Of a stretch of 64,000 nucleotides of DNA, positions 34,866 through 43,660 are shown piece by piece. A program made the translations under genes and the position numbers. Numbering within the stretch: the first letter of the stretch is position 1; every line of letters starts with the position of its first letter. Source of the DNA: Rhizobiales bacterium GAS188 (GTDB taxonomy: Bacteria; Pseudomonadota; Alphaproteobacteria; Rhizobiales; Beijerinckiaceae); NCBI GenBank assembly GCA_900104855.1, contig FNSS01000001.1, positions 2,480,001-2,544,000 on the forward strand. Reading direction: 5' to 3'. The notes under the pieces are model-generated. The model searched no databases, was not told where the DNA came from, and saw only the letters and a list, made by a program, of their open reading frames with translations.

Positions 34866-34916
34866 GGGGCGGCACCGCGGCTGCTCACCCACTCCCTCGA
34901 CTGGGCGGCGGGTGCG

Positions 34917-35005
34917 CTGGGACCGCGACCGTCTCGGTCGCCCTTCTCAACCAGCGGCGCGCCGGCCTTACCGTCTCAAGGGCGGGCGGGACGCCCGCGG
35001 TCCCA
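34917..35005. repeat. Intergenic repeat (type B), copy 3
   Basis: CTGGGACCGCGACCGTCTCG… at the left and …GGCGGGACGCCCGCGGTCCC at the right, the same orientation as the 23.6-kb copy. It lies between the convergent M48 gene and a small minus-strand gene. Confidence 0.88.
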
Positions 35006-35039
35006 AGGATCCCCGCAAGGGGAGAGGTGGGCGCCGGCT

Positions 35040-35261
35040 CTACGCGGCGCGCGAGGTCCGGTCGCCGTCGAGGTTCTTCAAGGTCCGCTCGATGGCGCGC
35101 AGGCGCAAAAGCTTCTCGCGGCTCGGGGCGCCGAAGGCAATCGACGCTTCGAACACGTATTTCCAAGAGACGAGCTCGTATTCGGGCATCCGCTCATAGT
35201 GATCGAGATACGGATTGCGCGTGAGCTTCCTCAGGATCGCCAGGACATCTGCGGGAGACAT
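35040..35261 (-). CDS. Hypothetical small protein
   Basis: A 73-residue protein, MSPADVLAILRKLTRNPYLD…SREKLLRLRAIERTLKNLDG, mostly helical and charged, with no membrane segment and no family recognised. The ATG at 35261 has GGAGC nine bases upstream; an in-frame GTG at 35294 would add 11 residues. The codon pattern looks coding. It is isolated between a repeat and the ppa gene region. Confidence 0.55.
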   Translation of the reverse strand: MSPADVLAILRKLTRNPYLDHYERMPEYELVSWKYVFEASIAFGAPSREKLLRLRAIERTLKNLDGDRTSRAA

Positions 35262-35420
35262 GAAGGAGCTCCGGACCAATTCGAGCTGGAGCACAGCTTG
35301 ACATGAGCGCAGCGAACCGAACCTTAACCCGAGCGCAAAGCTGCATTTAGGGTAAACGTCTTCTGCTTGCGAGATCTCTTGTTGCTTGCGAGAGCTCTCT
35401 TGCGAGCCGTCGCATGGCGG

Positions 35421-35954
35421 TCATGCGCGCTGGCGCTGGCGCGCGATCGCCTCGTCGATGAGGGCGCGCGCCTCCTCGGCATCGCCCCAGCCGACCAGTT
35501 CCACCCATTTGCCGGGCTCGAGATCCTTGTAATGGGTAAAGAAATGCTCGATCTGCTTGGCCGTTATGGTGGGCAGATCGGTGTAATTCTTGATGCCGTC
35601 ATAGCGCTGCGTGAGTTTTGGGCCAGGCACTGCGACGATCTTCTCGTCGCCGCCGGCTTCATCGCGCATCTTGAGCACGCCAATCGGCCGCACGCTGAGC
35701 ACGGCGCCCGGAATGATCGGGCGGGTATTGGCGACCAGCACGTCGCAAGGGTCGCCATCATCCGACAAGGTATGCGGGATGAAGCCGTAATTTCCCGGAT
35801 AGCGCATCGGCGTATAGAGGAAGCGGTCGACGAACAACGCGCCCGACTCCTTGTGCATCTCGTATTTGATCGGCTCGCCGCCGAGCGGCACCTCGATGAC
35901 GACATTGACCTCGAAAGGCGGATTCTTGCCGATGGCAATCGCGTCAAGATTCAT
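35421..35954 (-). CDS. ppa: Inorganic pyrophosphatase (family I)
   Basis: A 177-residue cytoplasmic hexameric enzyme that hydrolyses pyrophosphate, driving biosynthetic reactions. Present: [20 protein letters not shown], the signature DGDPCDVLV with its metal-binding Asp residues, [18 protein letters not shown], and the C-terminal [20 protein letters not shown]. Start ATG 35954 (MNLDAIAIG) matches the family; an in-frame TTG at 35963 is an alternative. Single gene. Confidence 0.96.
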   Translation of the reverse strand: MNLDAIAIGKNPPFEVNVVIEVPLGGEPIKYEMHKESGALFVDRFLYTPMRYPGNYGFIPHTLSDDGDPCDVLVANTRPIIPGAVLSVRPIGVLKMRDEAGGDEKIVAVPGPKLTQRYDGIKNYTDLPTITAKQIEHFFTHYKDLEPGKWVELVGWGDAEEARALIDEAIARQRQRA

Positions 35955-36018
35955 GAGCGTCAAGATTTCCGGGCATCAAGGGGTGTGAAAGGGGGATCCG
36001 CGCCGAACGGGTGCGGAT

Positions 36019-36525
36019 TCAATCCCAGCCGAAAGCGGTGCTCTCGTAGAGGGATTTGCCGAAGCGGCCGGTCGAGCGCTTCAGGATGCGGCCGCCGAGC
36101 TTGGTGTAGAAGGCGAGCGCGCGGTCATTGCCGCTCAGCGCCCAGACCGCGACGCCCTTGAGGCCCGCGCCACGGGTATTGGCTTGCGTCGCCCGGAACA
36201 ACCTGGCGCCGAAGCCGAGGCCCTGGAACTCGGGAGCGAGATACAGTTCGTAGATCTCGGCTTCCTGCAGCAGCCAGGGCGAGCGGTTGCGCCCATAGCT
36301 CGCATAGCCCGCAATCCTGTCCTGATGGTCGAGCACATTGATGCGAGCGCCGCGCCTGATGGCCGAGCGCCACCATGAGGCGCCGCGCCGCGCCACCATT
36401 CTCTCGAGCTCGACGCCCGGAATGATGCCGCGATAGGCCTCGCGCCAAGCGGCATCATGAACGCTCTCGATGCCTTCGGCATCGGCCCTGTCCGCCGGAC
36501 GGATGGTGATGGCGGTCTGAGTCAT
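36019..36525 (-). CDS. GNAT-family N-acetyltransferase
   Basis: A 168-residue acetyl-CoA-dependent transferase. The GNAT core is visible: ITIRPADRADAEGIESVHDA at the start, YELYLAPEFQGLGFGARLF as the acetyl-CoA pyrophosphate loop (Q-x-x-G-x-G), and KGVAVWALSGNDRALAFYTKLGGR as the last part. The start at 36525 is the family-type MTQTAITIR. The substrate is unknown. It faces the next gene divergently. Confidence 0.87.
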   Translation of the reverse strand: MTQTAITIRPADRADAEGIESVHDAAWREAYRGIIPGVELERMVARRGASWWRSAIRRGARINVLDHQDRIAGYASYGRNRSPWLLQEAEIYELYLAPEFQGLGFGARLFRATQANTRGAGLKGVAVWALSGNDRALAFYTKLGGRILKRSTGRFGKSLYESTAFGWD

Positions 36526-36685
36526 GGGGCTAAGGGTAAGACGGCATCGGAGCTTGTGCAAGCCATCTGCAATCACTTGTGAACGAAAGCGGGCTTGCGC
36601 CCCGCGCTCGCCAGGGTGACCGGCGCTTTGCCCCGTGATAGGTGCGTGCGCATGTGCAGCCTCCCTCGCCAGCAAGCTTGACGCC

Positions 36686-37678
36686 GTGACAAAGTCCAAT
36701 CCGGCCTACCTCGCATTGGTCACCGCTCTCGCCGTCGCCGGTCTCGTGTTCGGCGAGCTGAGTCAGCGCGGCGCGGCCTTTGCGCTCGAAGCGAAGCCCT
36801 CCCCTATGGCGGTCGACGTCACCAATGCGAGCGAAGCCGAGAGCTGCGCCGAGAAGGACAACGTCACCGTCAATTTCGCCTCGCAGGAGCTGCGGCGCTT
36901 TCGCATCGAGGCCTCGCATCCGGCCTATATCGGCGCCGTCGCCGGCGAGCGGCGCGAGCCCGATTGGACCGATTGCGACATCGTCCGGGAAAGCGCCGAG
37001 CCGCCGACCGAGCGCCGCGTCACCTTCTACGAATCGCCCTTCCTGTGGGTGACCGGCTACGAAATGTCGGATTACTGGCGCAAGCGAGACGTGCCGGTGC
37101 GCGTCGGCGATCGGGTCGAGCACAATCTCACCATGGTGCAGCTCTGGGTGTTCGTGCGCGGCAAGGCCGAGCAGGTCGTGGTGCTCTATCCGACCGACGG
37201 CATCTGGCGCATCCACCCCCTGCCGCCCGCCAATCTCTCCTGGAGCGCCTATGGCTCCTCCTTCTTCCTCGGCCCGGTCGAGGCCGATGGGCGCCCGGTC
37301 GTCGAGATCAAGGAGATCTCCTTCGACCCGGCAACCAAGACCTTCCACCTCGCTTATGCGGGAGGCGGCAGCGGCGATATCAGGCTCGCCGATCTCGACG
37401 AGAACCATGTCGTGCTCGACGTCGCCTTCGACCGGCCGATCGCGGGGCGCCCATTCGCGGCTTTGCGCTCGATGTATGTGACCGAGTTCAACGCCGATGT
37501 GGCGCGCATCGCCCTGCAGCAGCCGGAGGCGAAGAGCTGGCTCGAAGCGCCGATCATGAGCTTCCGCAACGCCAAGGCGAGCAAGGTGTGGATGGGCCGC
37601 CTCGTGCCGTCGCGCCACAATATCAGCGCGCCGGATCTCGTCTTCAGCGGCTTCTCCAAAGGGCAGGCAACCCCATGA
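36686..37678 (+). CDS. Conserved hypothetical exported protein
   Basis: About 330 residues. GTG 36686 gives a good signal peptide (MTKSNPAYLALVTALAVAGL… AFALEA); GTG 36635 is an alternative with a longer N-terminus. The mature part is beta-rich with two Cys (SCAEKDN, TDCDIVRE), an aromatic block FLWVTGYEMSDYWRKRDVPV and a closing RHNISAPDLVFSGFSKGQ. No family recognised. Its stop overlaps the nudC start by four bases (ATGA), so the two are co-translated; whether they share a function is unknown. Confidence 0.75.
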   Translation: MTKSNPAYLALVTALAVAGLVFGELSQRGAAFALEAKPSPMAVDVTNASEAESCAEKDNVTVNFASQELRRFRIEASHPAYIGAVAGERREPDWTDCDIVRESAEPPTERRVTFYESPFLWVTGYEMSDYWRKRDVPVRVGDRVEHNLTMVQLWVFVRGKAEQVVVLYPTDGIWRIHPLPPANLSWSAYGSSFFLGPVEADGRPVVEIKEISFDPATKTFHLAYAGGGSGDIRLADLDENHVVLDVAFDRPIAGRPFAALRSMYVTEFNADVARIALQQPEAKSWLEAPIMSFRNAKASKVWMGRLVPSRHNISAPDLVFSGFSKGQATP

Positions 37679-38625
37679 ACGATGTCTCAAACGGGTTCGC
37701 GGAGCTGTCCTCCCGCATCGGCTATGGCGTCAACACGATCGAGCGCTTGTCCGAGCGCCGCGAGGACGCAGATTTCGTGGCGGCGCGCGCCGCCGAACCC
37801 TCGGCCGCCACCATCCTGATCGCCGGCGACACGCCGATCCTGCGCCGCGCCAGCGAAGCCAAGGAGACAATGACGGCCCTCTTCCCCTTGCCTGAGATCG
37901 CGGCCCGCGAATCGACGCTCGAACGCGCCTTTCTCGGACTGGATGGAGCGCGGCCGGTCTTCGCCACCCTGATCGACGGTGAGCGTGCCGAGCCGCTGAA
38001 ACAAGCCGGCAATTTCGCCATCGACCTGCGCTCGATCGCCGTGCAGGGGCTGGTCGCCGCGCCCGAGCTCGGCCTGCTCGCCGAGGCCAAGGCGCTGATG
38101 AACTGGCACCAGCGCCATCGTTTCTGCGCCAATTGCGGAACGCCGAGCCTCGTCTCGGTCTCGGGCTTCCGCCGCGACTGCCCGAGCTGCAAGACGCAGC
38201 ATTTCCCGCGCACCGATCCCGTGGCGATCATGCTGCCCGTCAGGGGTGAGTACTGCCTCCTGGGGCGCAGCGCCCGCTTCGCCAGCCGCGTCTATTCGGC
38301 GCTGGCCGGCTTCATCGAGCATGGCGAGACGCTCGAGGCGGCGGTGCGGCGCGAGATCAAGGAAGAATCCGGCATCATCTGCGGCAAGGTGACCTATCTC
38401 GCCTCGCAGCCCTGGCCCTTTCCGATGTCGCTGATGATCGGCTGCCATGCGCAGGCGCTCTCGGAAGAGATCGTCATCGACCCCGAGGAAATCGAAGATG
38501 CGCGCTGGTTCACAAAGGCCGAGGCTGTCTCGATGCTCGCCGGCGCCCATCCGGAGGGGCTCGCCTGCCCGCCGCCGATCGCCATCGCGCATTGGCTGAT
38601 CCGGGCCTTCGTCGAGCAGACCTGA
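37675..38625 (+). CDS. nudC: NAD(+) diphosphatase / NADH pyrophosphatase (Nudix)
   Basis: A 316-residue enzyme that splits NADH/NAD+ to NMN(H) and AMP; homologues also remove NAD caps from RNA. The zinc ribbon CANCG…CPSC lies around residues 150-171, the Nudix box GFIEHGETLEAAVRREIKEE with the following SG around residues 222-244, and the NudC-defining SQPWPFPMSLMIGC follows. ATG 37675 overlaps the upstream stop. Leader-type divergence of the first 100 residues is usual for NudC. Confidence 0.94.
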   Translation: MNDVSNGFAELSSRIGYGVNTIERLSERREDADFVAARAAEPSAATILIAGDTPILRRASEAKETMTALFPLPEIAARESTLERAFLGLDGARPVFATLIDGERAEPLKQAGNFAIDLRSIAVQGLVAAPELGLLAEAKALMNWHQRHRFCANCGTPSLVSVSGFRRDCPSCKTQHFPRTDPVAIMLPVRGEYCLLGRSARFASRVYSALAGFIEHGETLEAAVRREIKEESGIICGKVTYLASQPWPFPMSLMIGCHAQALSEEIVIDPEEIEDARWFTKAEAVSMLAGAHPEGLACPPPIAIAHWLIRAFVEQT

Positions 38626-38641
38626 CGGGGCCTCACCCTCT

Positions 38642-38677
38642 CTTGCCAGTTCCCTTGCCAGCCCCCTTGCCAACCTC
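38642..38677. repeat. Triple 12-bp tandem repeat upstream of leuB
   Basis: CTTGCCAGTTCC (38642-38653), CTTGCCAGCCCC (38654-38665), CTTGCCAACCTC (38666-38677); conserved core CTTGCCA. It occupies most of the nudC-leuB gap. Confidence 0.8.
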
Positions 38678-38711
38678 CTAAACGTCGATTTCACCACGCG
38701 GACGGATGATC

Positions 38712-39821
38712 ATGACCCATAAGCTTCTTCTCCTGCCGGGCGACGGCATCGGCCCCGAAGTGATGGCGGAGGCCGAGAAGACCTTGCAGGCCCTGGCTGA
38801 GATCGGCGTCGCCTCCTTCGAGACCGAGCGCGACCTCGTCGGCGGCTCAGCCTATGACGCCCATAAGGTGGCGATCACCGAAGAGGCGATGACGCGCGCC
38901 AAACAGGCTGACGCCATCCTGTTCGGCGCGGTCGGCGGGCCGAAATGGGACAAGGTCGGCTATGACGTGCGCCCCGAGGCCGGCCTGTTGCGGCTGCGCA
39001 AGGATCTCGGCCTGTTCGCCAATCTGCGTCCGGCCATCTGCTATCCGGCGCTCGCCGACGCCTCTTCGCTGAAGCGCGAGGTGGTCGAGGGGCTGGACAT
39101 CGTCATCATTCGCGAATTGACGGGCGGCGTCTATTTCGGCGAGCCCAAGGAGATCGTGACCTTGGAGAATGGCGAGAAGCGCGCCGTCGACACGCAGGTC
39201 TACACCACCCATGAGATCGTGCGCATCGCCCGCGTCGCCTTCGAGCTGGCGCGCAAGCGGCGCAACAAGGTCACCTCGTCCGAGAAGCGCAATGTGATGA
39301 AGTCCGGCGTGCTCTGGAACGAGGTCGTCACGGCGCTGCACAAGGCCGAATATGGCGATGTCCAGCTCGAGCATCAGCTCGCCGATGCGCTCGGCATGCA
39401 GCTGGTGCGCCAGCCCAAGCAGTTCGACGTGATCGTCACCGACAACCTGTTCGGCGACATGCTCTCGGACGTCGCCGCGACCTTGACCGGCTCGCTCGGC
39501 ATGCTGCCCTCGGCCTCGCTCGGCGCCGAGGACGCGAAGACCGGCAAGCGCAAGGCGCTCTACGAGCCGGTGCATGGCTCGGCCCCCGACATCGCCGGCA
39601 AGGGGCTCGCGAACCCGGTGGCGATGGTCGGATCGCTCGCCATGTGCCTGCGCTATTCGCTGGGCCTCGGCGAAGCCGCCGATGCGCTGGAGACCTCCAT
39701 CGCCAACGTGCTGGCGGCGGGGCTGCGCACCAAGGACATCTCGGCGCCGGGCGCCAATGCGATCGGCACCACCGGCATGGGCGATGCCCTGGTCGCCGAG
39801 CTGCGCCGCGTGTTGAAATAG
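38712..39821 (+). CDS. leuB: 3-isopropylmalate dehydrogenase
   Basis: A 369-residue cytoplasmic enzyme, third step of leucine synthesis: oxidative decarboxylation of 3-isopropylmalate with NAD+. Seen: [14 protein letters not shown], the substrate Arg cluster in [16 protein letters not shown], the catalytic [14 protein letters not shown] and the signature [23 protein letters not shown] region, plus the NAD loop [17 protein letters not shown] 38712 ([12 protein letters not shown]) is preferred to ATG 38706 by spacing to GGACGG. No other leu genes are in the window. Confidence 0.97.
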   Translation: MTHKLLLLPGDGIGPEVMAEAEKTLQALAEIGVASFETERDLVGGSAYDAHKVAITEEAMTRAKQADAILFGAVGGPKWDKVGYDVRPEAGLLRLRKDLGLFANLRPAICYPALADASSLKREVVEGLDIVIIRELTGGVYFGEPKEIVTLENGEKRAVDTQVYTTHEIVRIARVAFELARKRRNKVTSSEKRNVMKSGVLWNEVVTALHKAEYGDVQLEHQLADALGMQLVRQPKQFDVIVTDNLFGDMLSDVAATLTGSLGMLPSASLGAEDAKTGKRKALYEPVHGSAPDIAGKGLANPVAMVGSLAMCLRYSLGLGEAADALETSIANVLAAGLRTKDISAPGANAIGTTGMGDALVAELRRVLK

Positions 39822-39840
39822 GGGTTGGGATTAGCGCTCA

Positions 39841-39994
39841 CCCTCTTCCGCCCTTTCGCGGGAGAAGGTGCAGGGCTTGATCAGAAAACTTGGCGAAGCG
39901 AGACCGGATGAGGGGCGATGGAGCGCTTCACCGGCGTCCCTCATCCGCCCTCACTGCGTTCAGGCACCTTCTCCCGCGAAAGAGCGGGAGAAGG
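39841..39994. repeat. 154-bp palindromic intergenic element (type D)
   Basis: The same end hairpins (CGCCCTTTCGCGGGAGAAGG, CCTTCTCCCGCGAAAGAGCG) and core GGATGAGGGGCGATGGAGCG facing CGTCCCTCATCCGCCC as the 14.8-kb copy, with a spacer GTGCAGGGCTTGATCAG… on the left. Downstream of leuB, where it could end transcription. Confidence 0.87.
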
Positions 39995-40068
39995 AAGCGC
40001 GCCCAGCGCGAGCCCAATCGTGCAAAATCGAAAATCGCGCGACAGGGAAGAGCCCCGCCGTTCAGCCC

Positions 40069-40395
40069 TCAGGGGCCGCTGAGCGGTCCGAAATCCAGCC
40101 TGTCGAACAGCACGTAGCCCGGCCCTTCGGGAAGCGGCGGGCGGCCGTAATGATTGGTGTAGGAATAGGGCATGCTGTACGGATATTGCGAGGCATAAAC
40201 ATAGTTGGAAAGCGACCCGACAGGCACGACCGGGCCGGGGTCGAGGAAGCTGCGCGGCGCCACCTGCACGACGAAGGGCGCGCGCACCGGCGCACGATAA
40301 TAACGTTGGCGATGCTGGCTCGCAGCGTCGGCCGGCACAGTGCTGAAAGCGCTGGCCGCGAGGAGAGCGATGGCCAAGACCGAGGAGGCGCGCAT
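40069..40395 (-). CDS. Hypothetical exported protein
   Basis: A 108-residue protein with a signal peptide (MRASSVLAIALLAASAFSTVPADAAS) and a Pro/Tyr/Arg-rich mature part (YYRAPVRAPFVVQV, YASQYPYSMPYSYTNHYG, LFDRLDFGPLSGP). No family recognised. Such short Tyr/Pro-rich secreted proteins are frequent in rhizobia and may be envelope-associated. Start ATG 40395 is chosen because it opens on the signal. It lies downstream of the 40.5-41.4 kb gene on the same strand. Confidence 0.65.
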   Translation of the reverse strand: MRASSVLAIALLAASAFSTVPADAASQHRQRYYRAPVRAPFVVQVAPRSFLDPGPVVPVGSLSNYVYASQYPYSMPYSYTNHYGRPPLPEGPGYVLFDRLDFGPLSGP

Positions 40396-40539
40396 TGAGA
40401 TATCCCTTGTGAGGCCGCGGGCGATTCCATGCCTTATATCGGCATCGTGAACTGGATATTCCAGTTCGTCAAAGGGAGACACGCGAAGGTGATGCCCATT
40501 TGACCTAAAAATGAGCCTCATTTGACCCAAGCGTGATCC

Positions 40540-41385
40540 TCACTTCATTTTCGTGCCACGCAAGCGGGGCGGATTGGCATCGTTTGCGAGAGGCGAGCTG
40601 CCGGCCGAGGCCGCGAGCAAAGGCGCCTTGCCGCAGGTGAGGCGGCGCCTTTCGGCGCTGACGAAGCCGTTGCGCAAGGCCGTGTCCTCGCCGGCGCTCA
40701 GCAGCGCCAGGCGATCGATGAGGCAAGCGAGGCCGGCACGCCCCGCAAAGGCGCCGGCCGGCGCGCAATACCAGCCGGTGAGGCGCAGCGCCTCGCCGGT
40801 GACCGCGCGGCGGAAGGCCAGGCAGGAGCGCTCGACGCCCTGCATCGAGAGCCTCACCTCGGCGGTTTCCATCTCGCCGAATTTGCTGCGCATCGGTTCG
40901 CCGGGCGTAGTCTTGGACACTGCAAGCCCGGCAGCCGCGGCCCGGCGCGTCAGCTCGACGAAGAGGGGCGAGGCCTCGCCCGCCTCGGAGCCGGCGCGAT
41001 AGACCGCGAGGCGCAGATGGAGCGCATCGGTGCGCGCCGCCGAGCCGAAGCTGAGGTCGTCCTCGCGGCCATCGCCGCCGGTCGAGCGGATGGCGTCGTA
41101 ATTCGCGGCCGCCTTGACGAGCTCGGGCGCCTCCAGCGCGAAGAGGCGGATCGGGCGGATGATCGGCACAAAGGCCGGCTTCGGCGGCAAAGCGGGCGGT
41201 GAGGGCTTAAGCGCGACCTTGGGCTCGTCCGGTTTCGGCTCATCCGGCGCAGTGGCGCCGCTCTGGCCCGGCAGCAGCAACACCAAGGTGGCGCCTGCAA
41301 GGAGCAGCGCCACGGCGAACAAGGCTGGCTTCACAAGGCGCAAGGTCAGCGCCCTCAATTTCCCGTCCGACATCGCATAACCCAT
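40540..41385 (-). CDS. Hypothetical single-pass inner-membrane protein
   Basis: A 281-residue protein: one N-terminal helix (LVKPALFAVALLLAGATLVLLL), a Pro/Lys-rich linker with DEPKPDEPKVALKPSPPALP, then a soluble domain with four Cys (RSCLAFRR, GWYCAPAG, ACLIDRLA, LTCGKAPL) that may form disulfides outside the membrane. No family recognised. ATG 41385 has AGGGA close upstream; ATG 41373 is also possible. The arrangement resembles anchored periplasmic proteins of unknown role. Confidence 0.62.
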   Translation of the reverse strand: MGYAMSDGKLRALTLRLVKPALFAVALLLAGATLVLLLPGQSGATAPDEPKPDEPKVALKPSPPALPPKPAFVPIIRPIRLFALEAPELVKAAANYDAIRSTGGDGREDDLSFGSAARTDALHLRLAVYRAGSEAGEASPLFVELTRRAAAAGLAVSKTTPGEPMRSKFGEMETAEVRLSMQGVERSCLAFRRAVTGEALRLTGWYCAPAGAFAGRAGLACLIDRLALLSAGEDTALRNGFVSAERRRLTCGKAPLLAASAGSSPLANDANPPRLRGTKMK

Positions 41386-41572
41386 TCCCTGTGCCCGCGT
41401 CGTTGCGCGGACGCAGAGAGAATGCGGCATGCGCCCTCACGGGAGGGTTACCAGGCGCGTGCCCACGTCGATTCAGAGTCAATGTGCGGTTACCCTCGGT
41501 GGGTCTCACCACCGCCTGACCCTACAGCTTTGGAGGGAAGGGGTAGCCAATGGCTGCCGCCGGCGCTCGCCC

Positions 41573-41601
41573 TTGATCTATTACGAGGTTGTGCATACAC
41601 T
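41573..41601 (+). promoter_or_regulatory. Predicted sigma-70-type promoter of brnTA
   Basis: TTGATC (41573-41578), 17 bases, TACACT (41596-41601), 17 bases before the brnT start at 41619. The match is good for a GC-rich genome. BrnA is expected to bind here to autoregulate; no clear palindrome was picked out. Confidence 0.55.
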
Positions 41602-41618
41602 ATCGTAAATACGAGGTG

Positions 41619-41909
41619 ATGGTGCGTTTTGAGTGGGATCCTGAAAAGGCACGAAGGAATCTCGCCAAGCACGGCGTGGCCTTCGATGTCGCCGAGAATG
41701 TTTGGGACGATGCCTTGCACATCATCGTCCCCGATCGGTTCGAAGATGGAGAACAGCGATGGCACGCCATAGGGATGGTCGGTCCGGTCGCGATCCTCCT
41801 TGTCGTTCACACGTACCCGGATTCCGAGGACGGGAACCGGGTGCGGATTATAGGCGCCCGAAAGGCAACCGCCCATGAAAGGAGACGCTATGAGCATGAA
41901 GGAGCTTAG
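41619..41909 (+). CDS. brnT: BrnT-family type II toxin (RNase)
   Basis: A 96-residue RelE-like ribonuclease toxin. Family marks: the opening FEWDPEKARRNLAKHGVAFD, VWDDALHIIVPDRFEDGEQR, and the closing RVRIIGARKATAHERRRYE with the basic residues that place the RNA. ATG 41619 has GAGGT five bases upstream and a promoter at 41573-41601. The antitoxin gene overlaps its 3' end by 20 bases, the standard toxin-first order for BrnTA. Confidence 0.92.
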   Translation: MVRFEWDPEKARRNLAKHGVAFDVAENVWDDALHIIVPDRFEDGEQRWHAIGMVGPVAILLVVHTYPDSEDGNRVRIIGARKATAHERRRYEHEGA

Positions 41910-42177
41910 CCCCGAGCAACTTGACCAGCTCGCGAAGCTCGCGGCGATGCCTGACGACCAGATCGACACGACGGATATTCCCGAAGCCCCTGCCGAGAAC
42001 TGGATTCACGCACGCCGCGGCGAACTCTATCGACCCTTGAAGCAGCCGGTGACGATCCGGCTGGATGCGGATGTGCTGGCATGGTTCAGGGAACACGCTG
42101 AGGGCGGCGGCTATCAGACCGAAATCAACCGTGTCCTGCGTCGCCATGTGGCGGAAGCGGAGAAGCGGCGAGCCTGA
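41890..42177 (+). CDS. brnA: BrnA-family antitoxin
   Basis: A 95-residue antitoxin. The N-terminal ~45 residues wrap the toxin; the C-terminal ribbon-helix-helix-like DNA-binding part is PVTIRLDADVLAWFREHAEGGGYQTEINRVLRRHVAEAE. ATG 41890 is chosen for the AAAGGAGA site seven bases upstream; ATG 41875 is in frame but lacks one. It is co-translated with brnT, neutralises it and represses the shared promoter in characterised systems. Confidence 0.92.
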   Translation: MSMKELSPEQLDQLAKLAAMPDDQIDTTDIPEAPAENWIHARRGELYRPLKQPVTIRLDADVLAWFREHAEGGGYQTEINRVLRRHVAEAEKRRA

Positions 42178-42234
42178 CGCCGTCTTTCATGTCGACCCGG
42201 CCGCGCAAGGCCACACAGGGCCGAGCGGCGGCCC

Positions 42235-42266
42235 ACAAAAGCAAACGCCGCCCGGCCGGGCGGCGC
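42235..42266 (-). terminator. Rho-independent terminator of rpmI-rplT
   Basis: A perfect 20-bp palindrome at 42246-42265 (ten-base arms CGCCGCCCGG and CCGGGCGGCG) is followed on the minus strand by TTTGCTTTTG (42236-42245). It lies 29 bases after the rplT stop. It also faces the brnA 3' end. Confidence 0.88.
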
Positions 42267-42294
42267 TGCGGTATCCACGGATGGATAGGATAGG

Positions 42295-42660
42295 TCAGGC
42301 AGCGGCCGGCAGGGCAGCCTTCGCCTTCTCGACCACCGCGCCGAAAGCCGCAGGCTCATGCATGGCGAGGTCGGCCAGCACCTTGCGGTCGACACCGATG
42401 CCGGCCTTGGTCAGCCCGTCGATGAAGCGGCTATAGGTGAGGCCGTGCTCGCGCACGGCGGCGTTCAGGCGTTGGATCCACAGGCCGCGGAAAGTGCGCT
42501 TGCGCACCTTGCGGTCGCGATAGGCGTATTGCATTGCCTTCTCGACGGCCTGCTTGGCAACGCGGATGGTGTTCTTGCGACGGCCATAATAGCCTTTCGC
42601 AGCCTTGAGGACTTTCTTGTGCTTGGCGTGAGACGTCACGCCACGTTTGACACGGGCCAT
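42295..42660 (-). CDS. rplT: 50S ribosomal protein L20
   Basis: A 121-residue 23S rRNA-binding protein of the large subunit, needed early in assembly. The N-terminal basic tail [19 protein letters not shown], the [20 protein letters not shown] helix and the globular [20 protein letters not shown] match L20. It is the second gene of the rpmI-rplT operon (54-base gap) and is followed by a strong terminator. infC is not adjacent in this window. Confidence 0.98.
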   Translation of the reverse strand: MARVKRGVTSHAKHKKVLKAAKGYYGRRKNTIRVAKQAVEKAMQYAYRDRKVRKRTFRGLWIQRLNAAVREHGLTYSRFIDGLTKAGIGVDRKVLADLAMHEPAAFGAVVEKAKAALPAAA

Positions 42661-42714
42661 GGTTCAAGCTCCCAATTTCGTTCGATCAGCGAATTTCGTT
42701 CGACCGGAGACGGC

Positions 42715-42918
42715 TCAGACGCCGTTCGGCAGGAAATATTTGCGGATCACGCGTCCGTCGGACTCCGACATCACCGTGGTGCCGCGCTGATTGCGGATTT
42801 GCTTCTGGGTTCGCTTGATCATGCCGTGGCGCTTATTGGCCTGGCCGGATACGACCTTTCCGGTCGCAGTGATCTTGAAGCGCTTTTTGGCGCCCGATTT
42901 CGTCTTCAGCTTGGGCAT
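42715..42918 (-). CDS. rpmI: 50S ribosomal protein L35
   Basis: A 67-residue basic large-subunit protein. [36 protein letters not shown] and the ending [10 protein letters not shown] are the family pattern. The start at 42918 has GGAAAGGACG upstream on the minus strand. It is the first gene of the operon with rplT. The region upstream (42919-43141) would hold its promoter and leader; no element was picked out with certainty. Confidence 0.98.
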   Translation of the reverse strand: MPKLKTKSGAKKRFKITATGKVVSGQANKRHGMIKRTQKQIRNQRGTTVMSESDGRVIRKYFLPNGV

Positions 42919-43141
42919 TTCGCGTCCTTTCCGTATGGCATTCGGAGAGATGCACCCTCGCGGGAGCCTCGCCTTGCCGGAACAGCTCTATCGGAGCGTT
43001 CGGAACCGCCACGGCAGCCCTTTTGAGCCGGGCGGTTCGTTCGAAGGGGCGGTCTATGGCAGAACGGGCGGCAAATTGCAACGCCATGTGCTTGCGACCT
43101 TGCTGCGACCTTGAGGTGACCAGCCGGCGAGGCCGAGCCTT

Positions 43142-43660
43142 TCAGCTCCAGGAGCTCTGGTCCTTCGGCAAGCGGCTGCTGGGATCGTGGACCGCGACCT
43201 TGTGGGGAAGGGCTGGCCCCCAGCTCCACAAGACGAGATTTGCCATACCCGGCCGGGCGCCATTGGCGAAAGAGGGAACGAGGATGCCAGCTGCCCCGGC
43301 GCCGATCAGGCGCCTGGCGATACTCCGTGACTGCGGCTGCCTACCTTCTGCGCGTTCACGGGCCCAGGCACAGGCCATGTCGGCGATCCGGACGCCCGCC
43401 GCCTTGCAGGCGCGAGGCATCCTCAAATCGACCACATCCTCGCAATCGACCTCATAGGAGCAGACGGTCAGCGGATCCAAGCGATGCGCGAAGCCGTGCC
43501 CCATCTCGACAAAAACGCCTTCGATCGTGAGACCGAGATAGAGCGCCGGCGTTCCGACCGGATTGAAGCGGCCGCCCTTGGCAGCCGCGCCTTCGCCGGA
43601 AAGGGGCGAAAAGGCCCATTTTGGGTCGTGAGCGCGATAGCAGGTTCCGGCAAATCTCAA
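43142..43660 (-). CDS. RES-domain toxin (NAD-consuming type)
   Basis: A 172-residue RES-domain protein, the toxin of RES-Xre type II modules; characterised members (MbcT, ParT) break down NAD+ or modify proteins with ADP-ribose. The Arg and Glu of the active site fit in TCYRAHDPKW (R), GGRFNPVGTPALYLGLTIEG (R and Y) and GVFVEMGHG (E); the closing SFANGARPGMANLVLWSWGP is typical. The start is TTG at 43660, overlapping the antitoxin stop by four bases (TTGA). Confidence 0.9.
   Translation of the reverse strand: MRFAGTCYRAHDPKWAFSPLSGEGAAAKGGRFNPVGTPALYLGLTIEGVFVEMGHGFAHRLDPLTVCSYEVDCEDVVDLRMPRACKAAGVRIADMACAWARERAEGRQPQSRSIARRLIGAGAAGILVPSFANGARPGMANLVLWSWGPALPHKVAVHDPSSRLPKDQSSWS

Noticed and set aside
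42919-43141. Search for infC or an L20-type leader before rpmI
   Set aside because: No open frame of IF3 type; no clear pseudoknot could be traced by eye, so no feature is claimed.
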